Of a stretch of 9,209 nucleotides of DNA, positions 1-6,123 are shown piece by piece; position 1 is the first letter of the stretch, and every line of letters begins with the position of its first letter. The stretch is taken from assembly GCA_964517005.1 (NCBI GenBank), contig CAZFAJ010000100.1, forward strand, positions 1 to 9,209. The letters are read 5' to 3'. The notes beneath the pieces were generated by a model. That model saw nothing but the letters and a program-made list of their open reading frames with translations. It was not told where the DNA came from and did not search any database. This DNA is from CAYVBJ01 sp964517005. GTDB taxonomy: Bacteria; Bacteroidota; Rhodothermia; Balneolales; Balneolaceae. The position numbers and the translations under genes are program-made.

Positions 1-293
1 TAGGTCTCATCCGGGTCAACGTCTTTTTCGACCAATACTTTTGCATCGCTTGCAAACAAAACGAACATGGTGATGGCAGATATGATTGGGGCAATAGTTG
101 TAAGAAAAACAGTTCCGGCTACGCCGATGGTGAGCTGACTCTGGAAGAGTGTTTTTCCATTTTTGTTTTTGATGATCACTCTTCTTGCATTTCCTTCCCG
201 GATTAATTTTTTAACCTGGGAGATGATTTCATTTACGGTTCCCTGGATCTCTTCAAGAATGGGTTTTTGTTTCGTTTTCATAATTTTATTCAT
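1..293 (-). CDS. DUF4342 family protein, partial at left edge
   Basis: Reading the minus strand from ATG at 293 gives 97 uninterrupted codons to the window edge. Two in-frame ATGs exist (291-293 and 279-281); the inner one, giving MKTKQKPILEE, is equally possible. The N-terminal part is charged and helical (residues 1-35), followed by REGNARRVIIKNKNGKTLF, the recognisable DUF4342 core (EGN-RR-I-IKN--GKTL), then a hydrophobic segment at about residues 54-82 that should span or dip into the membrane, and an acidic tail. The last visible bases are TA, so the codon at the edge could be Tyr or a stop; family members are about this length, so little is probably missing. No biochemical function is established for the family that I know of. 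It diverges from comM with about 80 bp between them. Family assignment is from memory of the motif. Confidence 0.8.
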   Translation of the reverse strand, partial: MNKIMKTKQKPILEEIQGTVNEIISQVKKLIREGNARRVIIKNKNGKTLFQSQLTIGVAGTVFLTTIAPIISAITMFVLFASDAKVLVEKDVDPDET

Positions 294-328
294 CTGAATT
301 TAAATTATAACTGTAAGGATTTATCTCT

Positions 329-361
329 TTTATGTTCATACTACGTAAACAAGAACATAAA
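329..361. promoter_or_regulatory. 9-bp inverted repeat in the DUF4342/comM divergent region
   Basis: TTTATGTTC at 329-337 is matched exactly by its reverse complement GAACATAAA at 353-361, with a 15-nt spacer that holds the small palindrome TACGTA (342-347) close to the centre of symmetry. It lies between two divergent genes and ends 11 nt before the comM ATG. It could be an operator for a dimeric regulator or a hairpin in the comM leader. No -10/-35 pair could be assigned with confidence. The symmetry is seen directly; the role is inferred. Confidence 0.4.
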
Positions 362-372
362 GATTCAGAAAG

Positions 373-1914
373 ATGCTATCGAGAGTATATTGTGCTTCAA
401 CCATCGGTGTAGATGCAAGGTTAATTGAAGTGGAAGTTAACATGAGCGGGGGCGTTCCGAAGTATTATCTTGTCGGGCTGCCTGATCGTGCAGTAAGTGA
501 ATCAAAGGACCGGATTCATGCTGCACTGAAAAATGCGGGAGCTCACTTTCCGCGGGGAAGAATAACGGTAAACCTGGCTCCGGCTGATTTACCCAAAGAG
601 GGAAGCAGTTTTGACCTGCCGATTGCACTGGGGCTTCTGGCGGTATCAGGACAAATTGACCCGGATAAACTGAAAAGCAGCCTGGTTTTGGGCGAACTTG
701 CACTGGACGGCCAGCTTCGTCCGGTGAAAGGGGTTCTTCCAAAAGCAGTTGAGGCACGAAACAGGGGATTGGAATACCTGGTGGTTCCGGCGCAAAATGC
801 CCCCGAAGCGGCAGTTGTTGACGGCCTCAAGGTGATGGCGTTTCAAAAAGTGGAAGAGGTGATGCAGTGGTTTGATAACAGCGCATCAGCAGAACCGGTT
901 ACCGTTGATATTGATAAGGTTTTTCATCAAAACGGACAGGCGGAAATCCTGGACTTCAGTGATGTGCGCGGCCAGGAATCGGTGAAACGGGCACTTGAGG
1001 TGGCCGCTGCAGGAGGACATAACGCAATCATGGTTGGCCCGCCGGGATCAGGAAAAACCATGATGGCGAGAAGAATCCCGACAATTCTGCCGCCGCTCAC
1101 GCTAGATGAAGCCCTTGAAACGACCAAAATACACTCTGTCGCAGGTATTCTGTCTGCAGGAAAAGCACTGGTTACCCACCGGCCCTTCCGGTCACCTCAT
1201 CACACTGTTTCGGATGTGGCACTTGTGGGTGGAGGAAGCATCCCGATGCCGGGCGAAATATCCATGGCTCATAACGGCGTACTGTTTCTGGATGAGCTTC
1301 CCGAATTTAAGAGAAGTGCACTTGAGGTGATGCGTCAGCCGCTTGAAGATGGTTTCGTGAGCATCTCGCGGGCGAGAATGAGTGTCAGTTATCCAAGCCG
1401 GATTATGCTTGTGGCTTCCATGAATCCATCGCCTTCGGGCGACTGGTACGATGCTGCTGAACCGGAGGGTACAACCCCGATTCAAATGCAGCGCTATCTG
1501 GGCAAGATAAGCGGCCCTCTGCTGGACAGAATTGATTTGCATATCGATGTTGAAAAAGTCAGTTATGAAGAGCTTTCATCAAAAGCAAAAGGTGAATCTT
1601 CATCCGATATCCGAAAACGGGTGATTGAGGCCAGGAAAATTCAGACACGCAGATTTATGGGCATGCAGAATGTTTACTGCAATGCCCAGATGAGCACCAA
1701 GCAGGCGAGGAAAGTGTGTCGAATCGATGAATCGGGTGCGGCCATGATGAAAAAAGCGATGAATTCAATTGGTCTTTCTGCGCGTGCTTACGATCGGATT
1801 TTGAAAGTAGCACGAACCATCGCAGACCTGGATTTTTCGGAAGAGATCAAAACACACCATATGGCCGAATCAATACAATACCGCAACCTGGATCGTGAAG
1901 GGTGGCTGGGGTGA
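373..1914 (+). CDS. comM: ComM/YifB family AAA+ ATPase (Mg chelatase-like)
   Basis: Complete 513-residue protein, the usual length for YifB/ComM. In naturally transformable bacteria ComM is a hexameric helicase that drives branch migration while incoming single-stranded DNA is integrated; in others its role is less clear. Domain order: N-terminal ChlI/Lon-like domain (about 20-145, with GLPDRAVSESKDRIHAAL and NLAPADLPKEGSSFDLPIA), AAA+ module (about 190-395) with Walker A GPPGSGKT at 222-229 and Walker B VLFLDE ending at D307-E308, the SGPLLDRID motif at 380-388, and the C-terminal Mg_chelatase_C domain (about 405-505, with GLSARAYDRILKVARTIADL). The loop reads MNPSPSG rather than the MNPCPCG of many homologues, so the cysteine pair is absent, as also in enterobacterial YifB. 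ATG at 373 gives the canonical MLSRVYCAST start. No Shine-Dalgarno is obvious. It stands alone; the stop is immediately followed by a palindrome. Confidence 0.96.
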   Translation: MLSRVYCASTIGVDARLIEVEVNMSGGVPKYYLVGLPDRAVSESKDRIHAALKNAGAHFPRGRITVNLAPADLPKEGSSFDLPIALGLLAVSGQIDPDKLKSSLVLGELALDGQLRPVKGVLPKAVEARNRGLEYLVVPAQNAPEAAVVDGLKVMAFQKVEEVMQWFDNSASAEPVTVDIDKVFHQNGQAEILDFSDVRGQESVKRALEVAAAGGHNAIMVGPPGSGKTMMARRIPTILPPLTLDEALETTKIHSVAGILSAGKALVTHRPFRSPHHTVSDVALVGGGSIPMPGEISMAHNGVLFLDELPEFKRSALEVMRQPLEDGFVSISRARMSVSYPSRIMLVASMNPSPSGDWYDAAEPEGTTPIQMQRYLGKISGPLLDRIDLHIDVEKVSYEELSSKAKGESSSDIRKRVIEARKIQTRRFMGMQNVYCNAQMSTKQARKVCRIDESGAAMMKKAMNSIGLSARAYDRILKVARTIADLDFSEEIKTHHMAESIQYRNLDREGWLG

Positions 1915-1951
1915 ACCAATGGTGTACGAGCGGACGCTCGCACCATTGGTT
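1914..1951. repeat. two-part palindrome at comM stop (REP-like element or terminator)
   Basis: An outer perfect 11-bp arm pair (AACCAATGGTG at 1914-1924 with CACCATTGGTT at 1941-1951) encloses a TA on the left side and an inner 6-bp palindromic pair (CGAGCG 1927-1932, CGCTCG 1935-1940). Folded, this is a long GC-rich hairpin with a one-sided 2-nt bulge. It begins at the last base of the comM stop codon. There is no T-run before the gap (GGG follows), so a classical intrinsic terminator is not shown. The bulged-hairpin shape and position next to a contig break suggest a dispersed REP-like repeat. The structure is seen; the repeat nature is inferred. Confidence 0.6.
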
Positions 1952-1954
1952 GGG

Positions 1955-2054
1955 NNNNNNNNNNNNNNNNNNNNNNNNNNNNNNNNNNNNNNNNNNNNNN
2001 NNNNNNNNNNNNNNNNNNNNNNNNNNNNNNNNNNNNNNNNNNNNNNNNNNNNNN
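1955..2054. other. assembly gap (100 N)
   Basis: Exactly 100 N, the conventional filler for a scaffold gap of unknown length. Real sequence of any size, including whole genes, may be missing between the comM palindrome and the SDR region. Order across the gap rests on scaffolding only. Confidence 0.98.
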
Positions 2055-2106
2055 GGCAGGTATCGCGGATTAATAAGAATTAATGGAACATCTTCGGGAA
2101 AGTGTC

Positions 2107-2140
2107 GTAATTAATGACAGACAGGACAAAGATTAATTAC
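2107..2140. promoter_or_regulatory. 9-bp inverted repeat upstream of the short ORF
   Basis: GTAATTAAT at 2107-2115 is the exact reverse complement of ATTAATTAC at 2132-2140, with a 16-nt spacer. A further ATTAAT lies just to the left (around 2075-2090). It ends 11 nt before the ATG at 2152, where an operator or promoter element could sit. The arms are almost pure AT, so chance symmetry is a real possibility. Confidence 0.25.
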
Positions 2141-2151
2141 AGTACGGTAAC

Positions 2152-2241
2152 ATGGAACAAAGAGAATATACTACATATTGGAAAGGTGCCTGGGTGATGA
2201 CCCTGCCTTTCTTGTTCTTGCTCATATACCTTTTTATATAA
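2152..2241 (+). CDS. putative 29-residue membrane peptide
   Basis: ATG at 2152 opens 29 codons ending in TAA at 2239-2241, with an in-frame stop upstream at 2134-2136, so this is a closed short ORF with one upstream start option. The product has a polar start (MEQREYTTYWKGAW), then VMT and an uninterrupted hydrophobic stretch PFLFLLIYLFI to the end, long enough with GAWVMTL for one membrane span; the charged N-terminus would probably stay in the cytoplasm. No Shine-Dalgarno is visible. It converges on the SDR gene with 10 bp between stops. I do not recognise the peptide. It could be a genuine small membrane protein or a chance ORF; the composition is suggestive but not proof. Confidence 0.35.
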   Translation: MEQREYTTYWKGAWVMTLPFLFLLIYLFI

Positions 2242-2251
2242 GCCGGCAAAA

Positions 2252-2974
2252 CTAAAGGCGGTTCCAGAAAAAATCGGGAATCAGTTTGAATATCCAGGCC
2301 ATCAGCCGCCATCTTTTTGTGATGTAAGCGATGTTTTTCTTTTTCTCTATCGCTTTTAAGATTTGCCGGGACGCCTTTTCTGTTGATGCCACCCAGAATA
2401 AATTTTCATTCCCCTCCGTCATTTCGCTCTCTACAAAGCCCGGTTTGATATCGGTAATTGTAATTTCAGAGTCCGATCTTTTTGCTTTTTGCCGGTATCC
2501 CTGCATGTAAAGCGAAATAAACGATTTGGATGCATTGTAAACCGCTGAGCGTCCGTAGCCAAATAGTGCAGCAACAGAAGAAATTCCCGCGATCTGGCCA
2601 TGTCCCTGTTTTTCAAAATAATCATACGCTTCCTTAAACAACTGTATAAAACCTGATACATTTACATTAATAACCTTTTGCTCAACACTCAGTTGGTCTG
2701 ACCCGCCAAAGTTAGATATTCCTGCATTCAGTATAATGATATCCATTCCGCCCATTTCTTCGATGAGTGAACGCAGGCCTTCTCTTGACTCCTTGTGTTT
2801 TGTGACATCCATCCTGATATAAAAGATATTTTCACCCAGCTCATCTTTCAGTGAACGCAATCTTTTCTCACGCCGCCCGGTAATACCGACACGATACCCT
2901 TTTTGGATGCATACCCTGGCAAGGCCTTCCCCGATTCCGGATGTGGCACCTATGATGATAATGTTTTTGCTCAT
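2252..2974 (-). CDS. SDR family NAD(P)-dependent oxidoreductase
   Basis: Complete 240-residue classical short-chain dehydrogenase/reductase. Visible motifs: cofactor-binding GATSGIG at 9-15; GRR at 33-35 after the second strand, where basic residues usually indicate NADP(H) preference; the D-V pair (residues 56-57) that contacts the adenine; NAG at 83-85; Asn105 in the NVNVSG helix; catalytic Ser133 in ISSVAA, Tyr146 and Lys150 in YNASK; and PG at 178-179. All four members of the Asn-Ser-Tyr-Lys tetrad are present, so it should be active; the substrate cannot be read from sequence. The C-terminus (RWRLMAWIFKLIPDFFWNRL) is hydrophobic and basic and may lie on the membrane. The ATG at 2974 sits directly before the Rossmann strand, as expected. 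It follows the BtuF-like gene by 110 bp with a hairpin in between, so it is probably transcribed separately. Confidence 0.93.
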   Translation of the reverse strand: MSKNIIIIGATSGIGEGLARVCIQKGYRVGITGRREKRLRSLKDELGENIFYIRMDVTKHKESREGLRSLIEEMGGMDIIILNAGISNFGGSDQLSVEQKVINVNVSGFIQLFKEAYDYFEKQGHGQIAGISSVAALFGYGRSAVYNASKSFISLYMQGYRQKAKRSDSEITITDIKPGFVESEMTEGNENLFWVASTEKASRQILKAIEKKKNIAYITKRWRLMAWIFKLIPDFFWNRL

Positions 2975-2995
2975 TTATCTGAATCTGCGAATAAA

Positions 2996-3032
2996 TTTTA
3001 AAAGAGTCTGAATTTAAACAACGTATCAGACT
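2996..3032 (-). terminator. possible intrinsic terminator after the BtuF-like gene
   Basis: On the minus strand AGTCTGA (3032-3026) pairs perfectly with TCAGACT (3011-3005) across a 14-nt loop and is followed by CTTTT. It lies about 50 nt beyond the BtuF-like stop codon and before the SDR start. The stem is only 7 bp with moderate GC and the T-run is short, so it would be a weak terminator. It could instead lie in the SDR leader as a regulatory hairpin. Confidence 0.4.
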
Positions 3033-3084
3033 TTTGGTATCATTCAGGTTGAACTATTCTAAAATGCAGTAAGATGTAGAGTGC

Positions 3085-4020
3085 CTACCGCCACCGAATC
3101 CAACCGGTATCCTCAAACCCGAACCCGAATTCATCCGGATGCAAAATCTCAGCGAGAATTTCAGCAGAATCAGCCAATCTTGGTCCGGGACGGTTGAAGT
3201 AGTTGTGGCCGTCAAGTATATAAACGGAGTTATTCTGCACTGCTGTCAGGCTGTTCCAACCGGCTTTAGTGGTTAATGAATCTATCTCTTTCATTGTTTG
3301 CTCGACTGTGTATCCACAGGGGATAATCAGAAGAACCTCGGGATCAGATTTCAGAATACTCTGCCAATCGACCGCGGGAGAGTGTTCACCAACATCCGAT
3401 AAAAGATTTCGGCCACTTGCAATATCAATGAGTTCCGGCATCCAGTTTCCTGCTGTCATCAGGGGATCCATCCATTCAATGGCTGCAACAGAAGGTATTT
3501 TCGTATTCTGTACTCTCTGCCGGATATTTTCGAACCGATAATTCATATCTGCAACCAGCTCATCTCCTTTTTGAGGAACTCCTAATTCCCGGGCCACCGT
3601 GCGAAAAGAATCTCTCACACCATCGAGATCAGCAGGAGATACAGAGATGACGGTGGTATCATCTCCCAGCCAGGTTTTAACGGCATGATCTACTTCCGAA
3701 AAAGAAACTGCACAGACTTCACAGTGATCCTGGGTAAGTATTACATCAGGTTTAAGCGAACGAAGTTTTTCTTCATCAACGCGATAGACAGATAAACCTT
3801 CCCGAAGAAGTTCATTTACTGATTGGTTAATATCTGTACTTTTTGTCTCTTCAGAGATTTTAAATTTTGGTTCTGAACAGACCGGCAACATTTGTGCTGT
3901 TTCCGGAAAATCACATTCATGTGATCGTCCCACAAGATTTTTTTCAAATCCCAATGCAACCGCGATTTCAGTCAGGCTGGGAAGCAGTGAAACAATTCGC
4001 AGACTGCTGCGGGCAACCAT
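3085..4020 (-). CDS. cobalamin-binding (BtuF-like) family protein without signal peptide
   Basis: Complete 311-residue protein of the Peripla_BP_2 / BtuF-FepB fold, in the branch usually annotated as cobalamin-binding protein. Family signatures in order: RIVSLLPSLTEIAVALG (8-24), GRSHECD (31-37), LSVYRVDEEKLRSLKPDVILTQDHCEVCAVS (76-106), IEWMDPLMTAGNWMPELI (181-198), IPCGYTVEQT (233-242) and DGHNYFNRPGPRLADS (270-285). The first domain spans about 8-130, a linker helix about 135-175, the second domain about 177-295. The protein starts almost directly at the first strand, and an in-frame stop lies at 4039-4041 upstream, so no signal peptide or lipobox is possible with this start. Cys36, Cys100, Cys103 and Cys235 sit in family motifs, which fits a cytoplasmic, possibly metal- or corrinoid-related role. 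Its ATG is 4 nt after the stop of the DUF6580 gene, so the two are probably translated together. No permease or ATPase gene and no cobalamin riboswitch are seen nearby; the ligand is inferred from family naming only. Confidence 0.85.
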   Translation of the reverse strand: MVARSSLRIVSLLPSLTEIAVALGFEKNLVGRSHECDFPETAQMLPVCSEPKFKISEETKSTDINQSVNELLREGLSVYRVDEEKLRSLKPDVILTQDHCEVCAVSFSEVDHAVKTWLGDDTTVISVSPADLDGVRDSFRTVARELGVPQKGDELVADMNYRFENIRQRVQNTKIPSVAAIEWMDPLMTAGNWMPELIDIASGRNLLSDVGEHSPAVDWQSILKSDPEVLLIIPCGYTVEQTMKEIDSLTTKAGWNSLTAVQNNSVYILDGHNYFNRPGPRLADSAEILAEILHPDEFGFGFEDTGWIRWR

Positions 4021-4024
4021 AATG

Positions 4025-4588
4025 TCAGGATTGTGATTTCACGATAGAAAATGTTGGGTACCTGTATTTGGCATATTCAAATGCTCCGAACAAAACAGAA
4101 CAATAGACCAGATCTCCGGCAATGGTATTATGGAAGAAGGGTATGGCGGCCGTATAAGTAGCTGCTAATCCGCCAAGATTGAGAGGATACATGGGACTGG
4201 TGAGCCAGACGCCCAGATTCGACAATACAAAAAAGATCACAGATGCAGACAGAGCACTTCCCAAAACACGTGGCACGGTAACCTTATGTAACACTTTCAT
4301 TCCAAGAAGTGCAATCAGTATGATAGATCCATATATCCAGATCATGCCCCAGTTAAAGAGGGTAAATCCTCCGTAAATAGCACTGTAAACAAAATTATTT
4401 AATAAGAGGTCACTGATCCACATAGCAAGCAAAGGAATGATCAGCGCCCATTTCTTATCGGTAAAATAGGCAGCACCAAAAAGTGCGATGGCTCCGAGTG
4501 GAGTAAAATTATAGGGATGTGGTAAGACCCGTGATAAAACAGCGAGGCCGATGAAGCCGGTAACCAGTGCGAAGTGTTTTTTATTCAT
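4025..4588 (-). CDS. DUF6580 family putative transport membrane protein
   Basis: Complete 187-residue polytopic inner-membrane protein. Hydrophobic segments at about 6-22, 30-42, 47-63, 80-99, 108-130 and 140-172 suggest five or six spans. The N-terminal signature RVLPHPYNFTPLGAIALFGAAYF followed by PLLAMWISDLLL matches my memory of the DUF6580 family, named a putative transport protein. The shape (about 190 residues, about six spans, short loops, a conserved N-terminal pattern) resembles substrate-binding S components of ECF transporters; that relationship is inferred. It is the first gene of a unit with the BtuF-like gene (4-nt spacing). Upstream (4589-4684) I see no riboswitch; the previous gene's terminator lies there, so a promoter should be within about 90 nt. 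The substrate is unknown. Confidence 0.8.
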   Translation of the reverse strand: MNKKHFALVTGFIGLAVLSRVLPHPYNFTPLGAIALFGAAYFTDKKWALIIPLLAMWISDLLLNNFVYSAIYGGFTLFNWGMIWIYGSIILIALLGMKVLHKVTVPRVLGSALSASVIFFVLSNLGVWLTSPMYPLNLGGLAATYTAAIPFFHNTIAGDLVYCSVLFGAFEYAKYRYPTFSIVKSQS

Positions 4589-4674
4589 GTCGAATATTCA
4601 ACGTGTTTGAGTGAATTAAACTGAGAACTTTTGACAGTATAATGTAAGAGTGATTTCTTTTGATTACAAAGTAC

Positions 4675-4714
4675 AAAAATAAAAAAAGCCGGACACGAAA
4701 TCATGCCCGGCTTT
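4675..4714 (-). terminator. intrinsic terminator of the YceI gene
   Basis: On the minus strand AAAGCCGGGCATG (4714-4702) pairs with CGTGTCCGGCTTT (4697-4685) over 13 positions, two of them G-U, around the tetraloop ATTT, followed by TTTT, A and TTTTT. It begins 22 nt beyond the YceI stop codon. A GC-rich stem plus a T-run makes this a textbook rho-independent terminator, separating YceI from the DUF6580 unit. Confidence 0.9.
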
Positions 4715-4736
4715 CGCTAAAAAAGAAAAATCTTTT

Positions 4737-5360
4737 TTACATTGCCTTGTGAGTTAACTCAAGGTTTAATCTAATTGAAACTTCATCACCAACTACCATC
4801 GTTGCGGCCCAATCACCAACACCGACACCATAATCAGTTCTGTTGAGTTTAGATTCAGCTGTTATGCCTGCTACCTGGGTGTTTTCCTGCATTGGATGGT
4901 CCATAACGCCAAGAAGATTGAATGGCAGTGAAAAATCAGTTGTAACATCTTTTATGGTTAATTTACCTTCAGCAACAAAAGAGTTATCTCCGTTTTTACG
5001 AATACTACTGCTTTCAAATGAAATATTTGGGAATTTTTCAGCATTGAAAAAATCTTCTGACTGCAGATGATTATCTCTTCTTTCATTTTTTGTATCTACA
5101 CTTGCTACGTCAATATTCACATTGATACTGCTGTTTTGCAGATCATTGGGATCAAAACGAATATCGGCATCATAGCTGTTAAATGCACCATTTACAGGTG
5201 TGAAGAAGTGAGTAATTGAAAAATTGATATCACTGTGAGCAGTGTCAATTTCCCATGCTTTTGAGAGAACATCATTGGTACTGTTTGTTGTGAATGCTGA
5301 AAAGACAACAAAAAGTCCTAATGCTAATGTTGAGATGGAGAGTTTTTTAAAAGAAGTCAT
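4737..5360 (-). CDS. YceI family secreted lipocalin-like protein
   Basis: About 207 residues counted from ATG at 5358-5360; a TTG two codons earlier (5366) is also in frame but less likely. The N-terminus (MTSFKKLSISTLALGLFVVFSA) is a Sec signal peptide: two lysines, a hydrophobic core, and a likely cut after the FSA. There is no lipobox cysteine, so it should be a soluble periplasmic protein. The mature part has the YceI pattern: W-EID-AHSDINFSI near the start, a region with NERRDNHLQSEDFFNAEKFPNISFESS, LTIKDVTTDFSLPF, and a C-terminal RTDYGVG-GDW with VGDEVSIRLNLEL. YceI proteins form an eight-stranded barrel that binds polyisoprenoid-type lipids; the exact cargo here is unknown. The gene stands alone: a strong terminator follows it, and 160 bp of AT-rich DNA separates it from the glycosylase gene. 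Confidence 0.92.
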   Translation of the reverse strand: MTSFKKLSISTLALGLFVVFSAFTTNSTNDVLSKAWEIDTAHSDINFSITHFFTPVNGAFNSYDADIRFDPNDLQNSSINVNIDVASVDTKNERRDNHLQSEDFFNAEKFPNISFESSSIRKNGDNSFVAEGKLTIKDVTTDFSLPFNLLGVMDHPMQENTQVAGITAESKLNRTDYGVGVGDWAATMVVGDEVSIRLNLELTHKAM

Positions 5361-5520
5361 AATCAATTATTAGTTATGTTTTTTTGGTTGAATACTATGA
5401 ATGCATAATATAAAAGATCTGATCAGAAAAAAAGTTCCATAAAGGTTAACTAAACATTAACAAATTCATAAAATCGAAACTCCCAGATAGTCAAATTTTT
5501 AGATTCAGGGACTGATTTAT

Positions 5521-6123
5521 CTATTCGGTAAATTGATCTGTAATAAACCGCCAGTTACGCTTCGCGTGTTCACCGGCGTACTCTACGCCAATTCGCGGAG
5601 TTGATTTTATCTTAGATTTATCAATCTTGATACGTTGATTCTCAATCCAGATAGGGCCTTTTGTCAGATCGGTACCAGTATCTGATGTTTTGATACCAAG
5701 CGCTTCCGAGAGCATACCTGGCCCCGAAGAAAGTGGTTTGGAGTTGCCGGTAATATCTCGTCTCTCCTTAATCACATCAATTCCCTTAACCGGATGAATT
5801 GCGCGAATCAAAACGGCATCTGCAACATTTTCTTTATTGGTTACAACATTAAAGAGATGATGAATGCCGTAGCAGAGATAAACATATGAATGGCCTCCCG
5901 GTCCATACATTATTTCAGTTCTTTTTGTCCGTAAGCCGTCGTTTGCGTGACATGCTCTGTCATTTCTGCCGCTATAAGCTTCCGTTTCCGTAATAATCCC
6001 ACTTGTAAAATGATTATTTTTTTTTGAACAGAGAACTTTGCCAATGAGCTGACGGCTGATTTCAACAACATCTTCCTGTTCATAAAAAGAGCGGGGAAGT
6101 ACAGATCCATTCATATCACTCAC
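5521..6123 (-). CDS. mpg: DNA-3-methyladenine glycosylase (MPG/AAG family)
   Basis: About 200 residues, typical for bacterial AAG-type enzymes, which remove 3-methyladenine and other alkylated or deaminated purines and start base excision repair. Signatures: LPRSFY at 9-14, LIGKVL at 26-31, IITETEAYSGRNDRACHA at 43-60, where Glu48 matches the catalytic Glu125 of human AAG and His59 the conserved active-site His, RTKRTEIMYGPGGHSYVYLCYG at 65-86 with the tyrosine cluster that includes the base-flipping intercalator, NVVTN at 92-96, VLIRAIHPVKG at 104-114, and SSGPGMLSEALGI at 132-144. Two starts are possible: GTG at 6121-6123, which overlaps the YihY stop in the sequence GTGA, and ATG at 6112-6114, three codons later. 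Either gives a complete enzyme. The overlap implies translational coupling to YihY and transcription from its promoter. Confidence 0.94.
   Translation of the reverse strand: MSDMNGSVLPRSFYEQEDVVEISRQLIGKVLCSKKNNHFTSGIITETEAYSGRNDRACHANDGLRTKRTEIMYGPGGHSYVYLCYGIHHLFNVVTNKENVADAVLIRAIHPVKGIDVIKERRDITGNSKPLSSGPGMLSEALGIKTSDTGTDLTKGPIWIENQRIKIDKSKIKSTPRIGVEYAGEHAKRNWRFITDQFTE

Noticed and set aside
1420..1440. ComM has NPSPSG where many homologues have NPCPCG, looking like loss of a metal-binding cysteine pair
   Set aside because: Enterobacterial YifB has the same serine-type loop (as I recall it, NPSPTG), so this is a normal family variant and not a defect.
437..1542. Several long minus-strand ORFs opposite comM
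   Set aside because: They have no recognisable domain or plausible composition and overlap a clear, complete comM; they are antisense shadows.
2055..2114. About 20 open codons right after the gap, possibly the end of a gene hidden in it
   Set aside because: Two other frames close quickly, the open frame has no recognisable sequence, and 20 codons is well within chance.
4589..4736. Possible cobalamin riboswitch before the DUF6580/BtuF-like unit
   Set aside because: The space is too short once the YceI terminator is taken out (about 90 nt), and no B12-box-like sequence was seen.
5367..5520. AT-rich gap between the YceI gene and the glycosylase, checked for a promoter, small gene or terminator
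   Set aside because: Only short local palindromes (CTGATCAG, GTTAAC) and weak stems were seen; no convincing -33/-7 pair, no T-run hairpin and no ORF of note. It must hold the YceI promoter, but I cannot place it.
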